Shown: positions 34,489 through 43,438, numbered from the stretch's first letter. The stretch: 64,000 nucleotides of DNA from Curtobacterium sp. VKM Ac-1395 (GCF_015350975.1 NZ_JADKRX010000008.1:23347-87346); one strand, 5' to 3'. Notes: a model not told the origin generated them from the letters alone. Numbers and translations: made by a program.

Positions 34489-35508
34489 ATGACCTCGACC
34501 CCGACGGTGATCGCCCACCGAGGTGCCTCCGGGTACCGGCCCGAGCACTCGCGGAGCGCGTACGAACTCGCGATCGAGCTCGGTGCCGACGCCATCGAAC
34601 CGGACCTCGTGCCCACGAAGGACGGCGTCCTGGTGCTCCGGCACGAGAACGAGATCTCGGGCACGACCGACGTCGCTGCGCACGCCGAGTTCGCCGACCG
34701 GCGGACCACCAGGACGGTCGAGGGGCAGCGGCTGACCGGCTGGTTCACCGAGGACTTCACCTGGGACGAGCTCCGCACCCTCCGCACCCGAGAGCGGCTG
34801 CCGGAGCTCCGCCCGGGGTCGGCGGCGCACGACGGGGAGGACCCCGTCCTCCGACTGGAGGACCTGCTCACCCTGTTGGACGATGCCCCTCGGCCGGTCG
34901 GGCTGGTCGCCGAGGTCAAGCACGCCACCTACTTCGACCAGGCCGGGCTGCCGATGGCATCCCTCGTCGCCGACGCGCTTGCCGCAGCCGGGTGGCGCGG
35001 TGACGACCGGCTCACCGTCGAGAGCTTCGAGAAGACCGTCCTCCGCGACCTCGGCTCGCGGGGCGTGGGCGGCCGGCTCGTCTACCTCCAGGAGGCCCGT
35101 GGCAGCGCCGCGGACGAGGTCGCCGCCCACGGGTCGGCCGCCCCCACCTTCGCGGACGAGCGCACGGACGTCGCGCTCCGGACGCTGGCCGAGCAGTTCA
35201 ACGGGATCAGCGTCGACCTGCGGACGCTGATGGCCGGGGTGGACGCGGTGGCGCTCGACGACCCGCGGCCCGTCCGGTCGGACGTCGTCGATCGGGCGCA
35301 CGCCGCCGGGCTCCAGGTCTTCACGTGGACCCTGCGGCCGGAGAACCGGTTCCTGCCGGCGCCGCTGCGCCGAGGCGGGGAGGTCGCCGGCCTCGGGGAC
35401 TGGGAGCGGTGGTACACGTCGGTCATCCGCACCGGTGTCGACGGGGTGTTCGCCGACCACGCGGACCTCGCCGTCCGGGCGCGGGCGGCTGTCGGGGGCC
35501 GCGCCTAG
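34489..35508 (+). CDS. Glycerophosphodiester phosphodiesterase
   Basis: A 339-residue GDPD-family protein of the GlpQ type, without an evident signal peptide and so apparently cytosolic. Motifs: IAHRGASGYRPEHS (catalytic HR), GADAIEPDLVPTKDG with metal ligands, LVLRHENEISGTTD with the second catalytic histidine, and GVDGVFADHADLA near the end. It should cleave glycerophosphodiesters to glycerol-3-phosphate plus alcohol. ATG 34489 lies 7 bases after TAGGGT (34476-34481), whose TAG is the stop codon of the LacI gene. Its own stop TAG is likewise part of the -10 (TAGACT) of the helicase gene. Confidence 0.92.
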   Translation: MTSTPTVIAHRGASGYRPEHSRSAYELAIELGADAIEPDLVPTKDGVLVLRHENEISGTTDVAAHAEFADRRTTRTVEGQRLTGWFTEDFTWDELRTLRTRERLPELRPGSAAHDGEDPVLRLEDLLTLLDDAPRPVGLVAEVKHATYFDQAGLPMASLVADALAAAGWRGDDRLTVESFEKTVLRDLGSRGVGGRLVYLQEARGSAADEVAAHGSAAPTFADERTDVALRTLAEQFNGISVDLRTLMAGVDAVALDDPRPVRSDVVDRAHAAGLQVFTWTLRPENRFLPAPLRRGGEVAGLGDWERWYTSVIRTGVDGVFADHADLAVRARAAVGGRA

Positions 35509-35520
35509 ACTGTCCCGGAC

Positions 35521-37971
35521 ATGACGATCGTGCTCGACCCATTCGACTCGACGCCCGAGCCGGGCGCCGGGGCCCGCTCCTACGAGGACCCGTTCACCGC
35601 CGGTCTGAACCCCCAGCAGAAGGAAGCCGTCGAGTACCGCGGCGAATCGCTGCTCATCGTCGCCGGTGCCGGTTCCGGCAAGACGAGCGTGCTCACGCGG
35701 CGCATCGCGCTGCTGCTGGCGAACCGCGAGGCCTGGCCGTCGCAGATCCTCGCGATCACCTTCACGAACAAGGCCGCCGCCGAGATGCGCGAGCGTGTCC
35801 GTGCGCTCGTCGGGCAGGCGTCGGAGGGCATGTGGATCTCCACGTTCCACTCCGCCTGCGTCCGGATCCTGCGGCGTGAAGCTGAGCGCTTCGGGTTCCC
35901 GCAGTCGTTCACGATCTACGACTCCGCCGACTCGCGGGCCCTGCTCAAGCGGATCATCAAGGACCTCGAAGCGGACACGCTCGGGCTGACCGTGGGGGCA
36001 GCCGCGTCGAAGATCTCGAAGCTCAAGAACGAGCTGCAGGACGTCGACTCGTACGCGCGCAACATCAACGCGAACGACCCGCAGGAAGTCATGTTCACCG
36101 AGGTCTTCCGTCGGTACACGAACGACCTGCGGCGCGCGAACGCCTTCGACTTCGACGACCTCATCGGGCAGACGGTGTTCCTGTTCCGGGCCTTCCCCGA
36201 GGTCGCCGCGCTCTACCAGCGCCGCTTCCGCTTCATCCTGGTCGACGAGTACCAGGACACCAACCACGCGCAGTACTCCCTGATCCGCGAGCTCACCCGA
36301 CCGGTCCCGGTGGAGCAGGTCGACCGACTGGAGGACGAGGGCCAGCACGTCGCCAGGATGCGCGAGACCGACGGCTCGATCGCCGGGGCGTCCCTGACCG
36401 TCGTCGGCGACTCGGACCAGTCGATCTACGCGTTCCGCGGGGCCGACATCCGCAACATCGTCGAGTTCGAGCGGGACTTCCCGAACTCCAAGGTCATCCT
36501 GCTCGAGCAGAACTACCGCTCGACGCAGAACATCCTCGACGCCGCCAACGCCGTGATCGCGAACAACTTCGACCGCCAGGTGAAGAACCTGTTCACCGAG
36601 GTCGGTGCCGGCGACAAGATCGTCGGGTTCACGGGCTACACCGGGCACGACGAGGCCCAGTTCGTCGCCGACGAGATCCAGCGGCTGCACGACGACGGCA
36701 CCGACTACCGCGACATGGCGGTGTTCTACCGGACGAACTCGCAGACGCGTGCGCTGGAGGAGATCTTCATCCGTGCGGCGATCCCGTACCGGGTGCTGGG
36801 TGGCACGAAGTTCTACGAGCGCGCGGAGATCAAGGACGCCATGGCGTACCTGATCACCGTCGCCAACCCCGCCGACCCGCTCGCGCTCCGTCGCGTGCTG
36901 AACGTGCCGAAGCGCGGCATCGGCTCGGTCACGGAGACCACGCTGCAGCGCTACGCCGACGACCACGACGTCTCCATGCGCGAGTCGCTGCGGCACGCCG
37001 ACGAACTCGGCTTCGGGCCGAAGGTGCGGAACGCGATCACGGCGTTCGCGGCGCTCCTCGACGAGGTCTCCGCGAAGGCCACCGAGCAGCCGGTCGTCGA
37101 CACCCTGACCCAGCTGATGGACGGCTCCGGGCTCCTCGAGCAGCTCCGGAAGTCGCCGGACGCGCAGGACTCCGCCCGTGCGGACAACATCGACGAACTC
37201 GTCGCCGTGACCCGGGAGTTCCAGAAGAACAACCCGGACGGCACACTGAGCGACTTCCTGACCGAGGTCTCCCTGGTCGCCGCGGCGGACGAGCTGGACG
37301 ACTCCTCCGGGACGGTGTCCCTCATGACGCTGCACACGGCGAAGGGCCTGGAGTACGACGCCGTCTTCCTGACCGGCATCGAAGAAGACCTGCTGCCGCA
37401 CCGGATGTCCGCCAACGAGCCCGGTGGGCCGGCCGAGGAACGCCGACTGTTCTACGTCGGGATCACCCGCGCCAAGAAGTCGCTGTTCCTCTCGCTCGCG
37501 ATGACCCGCGCACAGTTCGGCGACGTCAACGTGGCGATGCCGTCCCGCTTCCTGCAGGAGATCCCCGAGGGGCTCATCGAGTGGAAGCAGTCACCGGGCA
37601 TGGCGAACAGCCGTGGCGGGACGCAGCCGCGCGCCCTGAACGCCAAGCGTGACGGCTCCAGCGGTGGTGGCGGAGCCGGCGGTGGTGGGTACCGCGGTGG
37701 CGGCGGCTGGGGCAGCGGGTCCTACGACCGCGCGGCCGCAGCGGCGAAGACCCGCCCGAAGACCGAGTGGGCGAACCGGGTGTCCGGGCAGGTCCGCGAC
37801 AACGGCGACATGGAACTGGCGGCGGGTGACCGCATCAAGCACGTCGACTTCGGTGAGGGCACCGTCGGGGCAGTGACCGGCCAGGGCGCCAAGCGCATCG
37901 CCGAGATCGCGTTCGACGCCGCGGGGCGCAAGAAGCTGCTCATCAAGATCGCCCCGATCGAGAAGCTCTAG
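35521..37971 (+). CDS. pcrA: UvrD/PcrA-type ATP-dependent DNA helicase
   Basis: An 816-residue superfamily 1A 3'-5' helicase. Motif Ia follows Walker A in LIVAGAGSGKTSVLTRRI; FDFDDLI; motif II LVDEYQDTNHAQY; motif III VVGDSDQSIYAFRGAD; motif V TLHTAKGLEYDAVFLTG; motif VI VGITRAKKSLF. After a Gly-rich linker (GGGGAGGGGYRGGGGWGSGS) a C-terminal Tudor-like domain AGDRIKHVDFGEGTVGAVTG closes the protein; in PcrA this binds RNA polymerase. TAGACT (35506-35511) ends 9 bases before ATG 35521. The gene overlaps the convergent GNAT gene stop-to-stop. Roles: nucleotide-excision repair, and clearing R-loops and recombinase filaments. Confidence 0.96.
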   Translation: MTIVLDPFDSTPEPGAGARSYEDPFTAGLNPQQKEAVEYRGESLLIVAGAGSGKTSVLTRRIALLLANREAWPSQILAITFTNKAAAEMRERVRALVGQASEGMWISTFHSACVRILRREAERFGFPQSFTIYDSADSRALLKRIIKDLEADTLGLTVGAAASKISKLKNELQDVDSYARNINANDPQEVMFTEVFRRYTNDLRRANAFDFDDLIGQTVFLFRAFPEVAALYQRRFRFILVDEYQDTNHAQYSLIRELTRPVPVEQVDRLEDEGQHVARMRETDGSIAGASLTVVGDSDQSIYAFRGADIRNIVEFERDFPNSKVILLEQNYRSTQNILDAANAVIANNFDRQVKNLFTEVGAGDKIVGFTGYTGHDEAQFVADEIQRLHDDGTDYRDMAVFYRTNSQTRALEEIFIRAAIPYRVLGGTKFYERAEIKDAMAYLITVANPADPLALRRVLNVPKRGIGSVTETTLQRYADDHDVSMRESLRHADELGFGPKVRNAITAFAALLDEVSAKATEQPVVDTLTQLMDGSGLLEQLRKSPDAQDSARADNIDELVAVTREFQKNNPDGTLSDFLTEVSLVAAADELDDSSGTVSLMTLHTAKGLEYDAVFLTGIEEDLLPHRMSANEPGGPAEERRLFYVGITRAKKSLFLSLAMTRAQFGDVNVAMPSRFLQEIPEGLIEWKQSPGMANSRGGTQPRALNAKRDGSSGGGGAGGGGYRGGGGWGSGSYDRAAAAAKTRPKTEWANRVSGQVRDNGDMELAAGDRIKHVDFGEGTVGAVTGQGAKRIAEIAFDAAGRKKLLIKIAPIEKL

Positions 37972-38465
37972 CGCACCATCCGCACGGCCGTGATCGTGTG
38001 CGGCCCGATGGCCTCCACCTTGACCGAGCCGTCGCGGCGGAACCCGTTGCGGCGGTAGAAGGCCTCGGCGCGCGGGTTGTGCTCGGCCACCCAGAGGAAC
38101 GCCGGACGGTCGCCGAGCGAGGCGTCGAGGAGCGCTTGCCCCGCACCCGAACCGTGGGCGGCCGCGAGGACGTAGATGCCCTCGAGCTCCAGCGGGCGGA
38201 CGACGTCGGCCTCGCGTCCTGGGCCCGCGGTCGCCCACCCGACGACGGCCGCGTCCACCTCGACGACGTGCACGGCGACGGTCGGGTCGTCGATGATCCG
38301 CCACCACCGCTCCAGGCGGTCGCGCGGGTCGAGGGCCGCCAGGAACGCCGCCGGGAGCAGGTGCGCGTAGGCCTCCTGCCAGGCACGGACGTGCACGGTG
38401 GCGATCGCCTCGGCGTCCTCGGGCACGGCGGCTCTGACGGTCACGGACGCAGACGGTTCCCCCAT
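37968..38465 (-). CDS. GNAT-family N-acetyltransferase
   Basis: A 165-residue acetyltransferase. Motif: LEGIYVLAAAHGSGAGQALLDASL (acetyl-CoA pyrophosphate loop HGSGAG), then FLWVAEHNPRAEAFYRRNGFRRDGS. The N-terminus TVRAAVPEDAEAIATVHVRAWQEAYAHLLP is typical of the RimI-related small-molecule/protein acetyltransferases; substrate unknown. ATG 38465 lies exactly 6 bases after TAGGGT (38472-38477, minus strand). Its TAG stop shares the CTAG tetranucleotide with the convergent pcrA stop, leaving no room for a terminator. Confidence 0.9.
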   Translation of the reverse strand: MGEPSASVTVRAAVPEDAEAIATVHVRAWQEAYAHLLPAAFLAALDPRDRLERWWRIIDDPTVAVHVVEVDAAVVGWATAGPGREADVVRPLELEGIYVLAAAHGSGAGQALLDASLGDRPAFLWVAEHNPRAEAFYRRNGFRRDGSVKVEAIGPHTITAVRMVR

Positions 38466-38499
38466 GCGCCGACCCTACGACACAGGGCGGGGAGCGGCT

Positions 38500-38543
38500 G
38501 TGGCGCGAGTCGGCGTCGCACAACGCAGAACGGCTCGCGCCAC
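38500..38543. repeat. Inverted repeat upstream of the GNAT gene
   Basis: GTGGCGCGAG (38500-38509) and CTCGCGCCAC (38534-38543), perfect 10-bp arms with a 24-base spacer; nearby GTCGCACAAC and GTTGTGCGA form a second, nested pair. Possible regulatory or structural element; role unknown. Confidence 0.6.
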
Positions 38544-38581
38544 GGACGACCGCGGCGCAAGCCGACTTCGGTTGTGCGAGT

Positions 38582-38657
38582 CCGAACGCCGCCCGCCGAC
38601 CGCCGACCGCCGAACGCCGACCGCCGCCGACCGCCGAACGCCGCCCGCCGACCGCCG
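38582..38657. repeat. GC-only tandem/direct repeat tract
   Basis: A 24-nt sequence appears at 38582-38605 and 38634-38657, and the tract between is made of CCGAACG, CCGACCG and CCGCCCG heptamers. The tract runs up to the stop of the aquaporin gene at 38667. Looks like a degenerate minisatellite. Confidence 0.8.
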
Positions 38658-38666
38658 CCGCCCGCG

Positions 38667-39452
38667 CTAGCGGACCGCGCGCCCGCTGCCGAACCGCACG
38701 ACGACACCGGCGATGGCCGCACCCACGAGCGGCGCGACGATGAACAGCCACAGCTGCCCGAGCGGCTCCCCACCGCCGTAGACCGCCGCGGCGATCGACC
38801 GCGCCGGGTTCACCGACGTGTTGCTGACGGGGATCGACACGAGGTGGATCAGCGTCAGCGTCAGGCCGATCGCGATCGGGGCGAGCGCGCGGTACTCCGG
38901 CTTCGCGGTCACGGACAGGATCACGCCGAGGAACACCGCCGTCAGCACGACCTCGATGAGCAGGACGGACCACAGCCCGTAGCCGCCGGGCGAGCCCGAC
39001 CCGAAGCCGTTCGACGCGAAGCCGCTGTCCCTGGCGGCGGAGAGGGCTCCCGGCTTGCCGGCGAGGACCGCCGCCAGGATGCTCGTCGCGACGACGCCGC
39101 CGAGGAGCTGCGCCACCCAGTACCCGACCAGGTGCTTCGCGTCGGTGCGGCCCGCGACCCACAGCCCGAGCGTCACCGCGGGGTTGAAGTGCCCGCCGGA
39201 GATGTGCCCGACGGCGCTGATGCCCGCCACGAGCGTCAGGCCGAACGCGAGCGCCACCCCGAGGTAGCCGACGCCGAGGGCGTTGTCCGCGTCGGGGAAC
39301 GCCGCGGCGAACAGCGCGGTGCCGACCCCACCGAAGACGAGCAGGAACGTCCCGAAGCACTCCGCGCCGTACAGCTGCAGCGCGGGGCGTGCCGGGGCGT
39401 CCTCCTCGCGCTGTTCAGAGGTGGAGTCGTCGACGTCGCGGTCGTCTCGCAT
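38667..39452 (-). CDS. Aquaporin (MIP family, AqpZ-like)
   Basis: A 261-residue channel with six helices and the two half-helix NPA motifs, [12 protein letters not shown] and [12 protein letters not shown]; the arginine after the second NPA is the selectivity-filter residue. [19 protein letters not shown] at the start and GHISGGHFN argue for the water-channel rather than the glycerol-facilitator branch. The first ~25 residues are acidic and cytosolic ([20 protein letters not shown]). ATG 39452 has GAGGAG upstream. Glycerol transport cannot be excluded without structural comparison. Confidence 0.94.
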   Translation of the reverse strand: MRDDRDVDDSTSEQREEDAPARPALQLYGAECFGTFLLVFGGVGTALFAAAFPDADNALGVGYLGVALAFGLTLVAGISAVGHISGGHFNPAVTLGLWVAGRTDAKHLVGYWVAQLLGGVVATSILAAVLAGKPGALSAARDSGFASNGFGSGSPGGYGLWSVLLIEVVLTAVFLGVILSVTAKPEYRALAPIAIGLTLTLIHLVSIPVSNTSVNPARSIAAAVYGGGEPLGQLWLFIVAPLVGAAIAGVVVRFGSGRAVR

Positions 39453-39560
39453 GGTGCTCCTCGGGACTGGCGGGCGGCGACCGCCCGCTGTGGTCCACTC
39501 AGAGAACCAGCGGGGTCGAGTCCTGTCCGCAGAACGCGCCTACCGACGAACCGACGATCC

Positions 39561-39624
39561 GACGACCCGCCGCAACGACGACCCGCCGCAACGACGACCC
39601 GCCGCAACGCCGACCCGCCGCAAC
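39561..39624. repeat. Tandem array, 16-nt unit x 4
   Basis: Units at 39561, 39577, 39593 and 39609 of GACGACCCGCCGCAAC; the first three are identical and the fourth has one change. Partial ACCGACGA copies flank it on both sides (39543-39560, 39625-39638). It fills the gap between the aquaporin start and the end of the PNPOx gene (39453-39648), where the aquaporin promoter must also lie. Confidence 0.93.
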
Positions 39625-39648
39625 GACGAACCGACGCCAGCAGCCGGG

Positions 39649-40281
39649 TCAGGGCTGCAGCACGCCCGACGACCACCCGTCGTCGGTCAGCCGGTACTGC
39701 AGCCGCCGGTGCATCCGGTCGCGGCTGCCGTGCCAGAACTCGACCGACACCGGCTCGAGGCGCCACGCCGCCCAGGACTCCGGCCGCGGGACATCGTCGC
39801 CGGCGTCCTCGAGCAGGGCGTTCGCGTCGTCGATGAGGTCCTGCACGGAGCCGTCGAGCGGTGCCGACTGCGCGGCCACGGCGGTCGCCGCCCGGGACTT
39901 CGGCGAACGGGCGGCGAAGAGCTCGTCCGACTCGGCGTCCGACAGGCGCACGACGACCCCCTCGAAGCGGAGCTGCTGCATCGTCTCGCGCCAGTAGACC
40001 TGGAGCGCAGCTGCGGGGTTCGCGGCGAGCTGGCGGCCCTTGGGGCTCTCGGCCGAGGTCCCGAACAGCAGGCCACGGTCGTCGATCGTCTTCACGTCGA
40101 CGGTCCGGGCGGTGACGATCCCGTCGGCGGCGGTGGCGAGGGTCATCGAGAGGGGTTCGGCGACGTCGTCCTGCTCGGCCCCGGCGAGCCAGGCACAGGC
40201 CACGTCGAAGGGGGAGGCGGGCGGGTCGTCGAACTCGGGGAACGCGAACGAGGTGTCACCGGAGAGCGGAGCAGAAGCCAT
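39649..40281 (-). CDS. Pyridoxamine 5'-phosphate oxidase family protein (PdxH-like)
   Basis: A 210-residue flavin (FMN) enzyme of the PNPOx split-barrel family. TARTVDVKTIDDRGLLFGTS, SPKGRQLAANPAAALQVYW and LRFEGVVVRL match the FMN-binding part of PdxH, and the C-terminal RLEPVSVEFWHGSRDRMHRR corresponds to the PdxH dimerisation segment. It may oxidise pyridoxamine/pyridoxine phosphate to PLP. ATG 40281 is chosen over an upstream TTG (40293) because TTGGCT then lies exactly 6 bases away, the same pseudo -10 seen before the DUF805 gene. The NrtR-like gene ends 18 bases upstream, so it could also be read through from the NAD operon. Confidence 0.85.
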   Translation of the reverse strand: MASAPLSGDTSFAFPEFDDPPASPFDVACAWLAGAEQDDVAEPLSMTLATAADGIVTARTVDVKTIDDRGLLFGTSAESPKGRQLAANPAAALQVYWRETMQQLRFEGVVVRLSDAESDELFAARSPKSRAATAVAAQSAPLDGSVQDLIDDANALLEDAGDDVPRPESWAAWRLEPVSVEFWHGSRDRMHRRLQYRLTDDGWSSGVLQP

Positions 40282-40299
40282 GCCCCCAGCCAACGCCCG

Positions 40300-40992
40300 T
40301 CAGTCCGTCCACGTCCAGACGGCCGGGGGACGTCCACCGCGCGAGCCGGTCGACGCCGGTTCCGCCAGACGCTCCAGCGCCGGGTTCGTCCGCAGCGCCC
40401 GGTTGAGGTTGCCGGGGTCCGGCGCGGCACCGGACAGCGCGGTCTGCAGCCGCGATGCGTCCGCCGTCGTGAACCGCGGCCCGAGGAGCGCGCGGGTCAG
40501 CGGCAGGTCGCGCCACAGCCGGGTCCGCACGTCGTCGACGGCGGCCTCGATGATCCGGTCGTGGTCGAACGGGAGGCTCGGCTCGGCCCCGGTGGCCTCG
40601 CGCCAGACCGGCGACGGGTCACCGGCAGGGCCGTCGGTCGCCGCGCGCGTGTCCGTCGCGTCGGCGCCGGCGACGTCCACCACGGCGACGAACGCGATGC
40701 TGATCGCCGCGCTGCGGGGGTCGCGGTCGGGTCCGTCGAACGCCCCGACCTGCGCGAGGTGCCGGACCGCCGGCCGGCTGATCCCGGTCTTGGTCTCGAG
40801 CGCGCGCCGTGCCCCGTCGACCAGGAGCTCCGTGGGCTGCAGGAGCACGCCGGGGAGGGCCTCCTGGCCGGCGTACGGGTCGTACAGCCGACGCGCGGTG
40901 GCGACCCGCAACCCGCCGCTCGCCGTGAACGACATCGGGACGACGTCGATCGCGATGAGCGGCTGGTCGCGGGTCAGGGACGGGTCGGTCAC
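40300..40992 (-). CDS. Nudix-fold NrtR-like regulator
   Basis: A 230-residue protein with an N-terminal Nudix fold and a C-terminal winged-helix-like part (VDDVRTRLWRDLPLTRALLG). The Nudix box is degenerate: in LPGVLLQPTELLVDGARRAL and the following ETKTGI, most of the catalytic glutamates of REUxEExGU are replaced, as in NrtR transcriptional repressors, which use the domain to sense ADP-ribose-type NAD metabolites. GTG 40992 overlaps the stop of the NAMPT gene (GTGA), so it is the last gene of a salvage operon prs-nadV-regulator. A palindrome in the operon promoter is the likely target. Confidence 0.85.
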   Translation of the reverse strand: MTDPSLTRDQPLIAIDVVPMSFTASGGLRVATARRLYDPYAGQEALPGVLLQPTELLVDGARRALETKTGISRPAVRHLAQVGAFDGPDRDPRSAAISIAFVAVVDVAGADATDTRAATDGPAGDPSPVWREATGAEPSLPFDHDRIIEAAVDDVRTRLWRDLPLTRALLGPRFTTADASRLQTALSGAAPDPGNLNRALRTNPALERLAEPASTGSRGGRPPAVWTWTD

Positions 40993-42590
40993 GCCGACGC
41001 CGCCGCCCGTCGTGCCGCGCGCTCCGTGCGCTCGCGCCGGAGCGTCGCGCGGACGTCGGCGAAGGACTGGTGCACGAGGAACCGGCCGTCGACCCAGACG
41101 GGCTGGAGGAGGCTCGTGTCCTCGTCCGCGGTGCTCGCCTGGTCGGACTGGTGGATCTCGCCCGTCGCGTCCCGGTGCAGGGCGATGCGGCCCTTCGCGC
41201 TCTTCTTGCCGCTGCCGGTCTTCGGGTCCTTCTGGATGTCGACGGGTTCGCCGTCCACCAGGGCCCAGGTCGCCTTGACCGCGCTGCCGAGGTTGTCGCG
41301 GGTCATGTACTGGTACGTGTACGACCCGATGCCGAGCACGATGTTGTCGCTCGAGTACCCCTTGGCGGCCAGGCGTTCGTAGATGCGGCGGGCGCGGTCG
41401 AGGGTGATGCTGTCGCCGTAGATGACCCCGATGTGCTGGTCGAGGACCTTGAAGCCCTGCGCGTTGACGGTGTGGCCGAACAGCTCGTCGAGCAGCTCGA
41501 CGACGCCCTTCTCCTCGTGGCTGCGCGCCGGGTCGGTCAGGGCGGCCTCGTCCACGTCGTGCACGGTGCCGGTGACGATGTCGACCGGGTCGCCGGAGTC
41601 GGGGCGGATGACGAGCTTGCCGTCGCGGGCCATGATGCGGTCCTTGAGCTGGGGGAGCGTCTCGGTGAGGACCTTGAACAGGTCGAAGCCGTCGCTGACC
41701 GCGGAGACGATGCCCGTCGGGTACACGTCGAGGATCTGCTCGAAGGTCGCGAGCTCCCCCTCGGCCCCGCGGACGCACATCACGCTGTGCTCGGTGGCGG
41801 GGACGCTCGCGGCGACCATCCCGTTGTCGCCCGGGTAGTAGCGGTCGACGAAGTCCAGCGTCGGCATCGAGTCGGTGCCGAGGAACGAGAGGAGGTGGCC
41901 GGCGCCGCCGGCGGCGGCGGACTCGATGCTCGACTGCCCGCGGAACGAGAAGTCGTGGGCCGCGAAGTCGATGCCCTCGGGGACGGCGCCGGTGCGGGCT
42001 GCCCAGTCCTCCATCAGGTCGCGGTACTCGAGCGCCTTCGTGGCGACGGTGGACGGGTGCCAGATCGACGCCGACAGCGCGGTCTCGATGTAGTTCGGCA
42101 GCCAGAAGAACTCGTCGACGGTGTTCTCGACGGTCAGGGTCGCGACGCCGATCGGGGCGAGGGTGCCCTCGGGGAGCGCCCGGATCGCGAGCGGCAGGTA
42201 CCCCAGGCGGTGCAGGGCGCGGACGTGGTCGACGCCGATGTGGTTCGGACCGAAGTACCCCTGCAGCGCCTGCGCGAACAGGTCGCAGACGAGGTCCTCC
42301 TCCGCCGCGAAGAACGGCGCCCAGGACTCGACGAGCGTGCGCTGGATGAAGGCCTGCAGCCCGAAGACCACGGCGTGCGTCGACTCGGGCATGTGCGCGT
42401 TCGAGCGGTTCGTCCAGTTGATCAGGATGCGGGTGGTGCCCTCGGGGTAGACCTGCCGGTGCGAGTGCTTGTAGCCGTCGACGGCGAGCAGCGGGGCGAT
42501 GGGGCTCGGCGCGGTCATGCGGGGCGCGATGCCCGCGGCGGTCGTGCCGGTGTCGGTCGTGGTGTCGGCGGTGGTGGTCTGGTCGGTCAT
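40989..42590 (-). CDS. nadV: Nicotinamide phosphoribosyltransferase (NAMPT/NadV)
   Basis: A 533-residue enzyme making nicotinamide mononucleotide from nicotinamide and PRPP. Landmarks: DGYKHSHRQVYPEGTTRILINWTNRS at the start, HDFSFRG, PATEHSVMC (the catalytic-histidine region) and VIRPDSGDPVDIV, the R/D motif that contacts the phosphate. The first ~30 residues are Thr-rich and poorly conserved. ATG 42590 overlaps the stop of the PRPP synthetase gene (ATGA). The upstream enzyme supplies PRPP, so the two proteins form a self-contained nicotinamide salvage module; an NMN adenylyltransferase is needed from elsewhere. Confidence 0.95.
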   Translation of the reverse strand: MTDQTTTADTTTDTGTTAAGIAPRMTAPSPIAPLLAVDGYKHSHRQVYPEGTTRILINWTNRSNAHMPESTHAVVFGLQAFIQRTLVESWAPFFAAEEDLVCDLFAQALQGYFGPNHIGVDHVRALHRLGYLPLAIRALPEGTLAPIGVATLTVENTVDEFFWLPNYIETALSASIWHPSTVATKALEYRDLMEDWAARTGAVPEGIDFAAHDFSFRGQSSIESAAAGGAGHLLSFLGTDSMPTLDFVDRYYPGDNGMVAASVPATEHSVMCVRGAEGELATFEQILDVYPTGIVSAVSDGFDLFKVLTETLPQLKDRIMARDGKLVIRPDSGDPVDIVTGTVHDVDEAALTDPARSHEEKGVVELLDELFGHTVNAQGFKVLDQHIGVIYGDSITLDRARRIYERLAAKGYSSDNIVLGIGSYTYQYMTRDNLGSAVKATWALVDGEPVDIQKDPKTGSGKKSAKGRIALHRDATGEIHQSDQASTADEDTSLLQPVWVDGRFLVHQSFADVRATLRRERTERAARRAAASA

Positions 42591-43432
42591 CGGATCTGCT
42601 CCGTCAGGAAGGGGGTGAGGGGGACGGTCACGAGGCCGGGGACCTCGGACTGCGCCGGGTAGGAGTCGGTGGTGACGATCTCGCCGAAGTGCTCCGCGAG
42701 CGCCGTGGCTCGGCCGGAGAAGACCCCGTGCGAGACCCAGAGGCCCAGGCGGTCCTTGCGCAGGCCGGTCGAGCCGGCGAGGCCCATGAAGGTGCCGCCG
42801 CCGTCGCAGATGTCGTCGACCACCAGGAAGCGGCCGGTGTCGGGCAGCGGCTCGCAGCTGAACCCGTCGAGCTTGCCGGTGTCGGGGTTGCGGTGCTTCT
42901 CGGCCTTGTACACGGGCAGGTCGCACGCCTCGGCGACGGCGGTGGCCCGGGCGACGGCGCCCTTGTCCGGGGCGATGATGCCCTGGTAGCGCTGCTCGGT
43001 GCCGGGAGCGCCGACCACGGCGTCACGCACGACCCGCTCGCTGGTGACCACGGTCAGGTGCTCGACGAGCCCGACGATGACCGGGGAGTGCGGGTCGAAC
43101 GCGATGACCTGGTCGATGCCGAAGCCGTTGAGGACGTCGGCGTAGACCTTCGCCCCGAAGGGGATGCCGCGGTCCTGTCGTGCGCCGGGCAGGTACGGGA
43201 CGAGTGCGACGGACTTCGAGCCGCGCTGTCGCACGGCGTCGGCCCACATGCCGAGCATCATCAGGTCGTCGCCGCTCGCGCCGCGGAGGGTCGCGATCTC
43301 GATGAGGTCTCGCGTGTCGGTGCGGTCGTCGGTCACCTTGACGTGGGCTTCACCCGCGGGGAACCGCATCGTGGAGAACGTCGGTGTCGTCTGGGTGCCC
43401 CGGCTGTCCCGGGTGCTGAGTTCGACTGCCAT
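42587..43432 (-). CDS. Ribose-phosphate pyrophosphokinase (short, salvage-linked type)
   Basis: A 281-residue PRPP synthetase-like protein, shorter than the housekeeping Prs (about 315-325). Features: RFPAGEAHVKV, YLPGARQDRGIPFGAKVYADVLNGFG (flexible-loop and ATP region), FDPHSP (metal-site FDxHxxQ counterpart), PDKGAVARA and the PRPP loop FLVVDDICDGGGTFMG. ATG 43432 is exactly 6 bases after the -10 TACGGT (minus strand 43439-43444), so the mRNA should be leaderless. First gene of prs-nadV-NrtR-like. Such prs-nadV pairs are known in bacteria and in some large phages; there is no phage context here. Confidence 0.92.
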   Translation of the reverse strand: MAVELSTRDSRGTQTTPTFSTMRFPAGEAHVKVTDDRTDTRDLIEIATLRGASGDDLMMLGMWADAVRQRGSKSVALVPYLPGARQDRGIPFGAKVYADVLNGFGIDQVIAFDPHSPVIVGLVEHLTVVTSERVVRDAVVGAPGTEQRYQGIIAPDKGAVARATAVAEACDLPVYKAEKHRNPDTGKLDGFSCEPLPDTGRFLVVDDICDGGGTFMGLAGSTGLRKDRLGLWVSHGVFSGRATALAEHFGEIVTTDSYPAQSEVPGLVTVPLTPFLTEQIR

Positions 43433-43438
43433 GACCCG

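Noticed and set aside
40300..40992. Active Nudix hydrolase
   Set aside because: Most catalytic glutamates of the Nudix box are missing and there is an added C-terminal DNA-binding-like region; operon context points to a regulator.
40989..43432. Prophage remnant carrying NAD-reconstitution genes
   Set aside because: No phage structural, integrase or lysis genes; the operon sits among chromosomal housekeeping genes with native promoter style.
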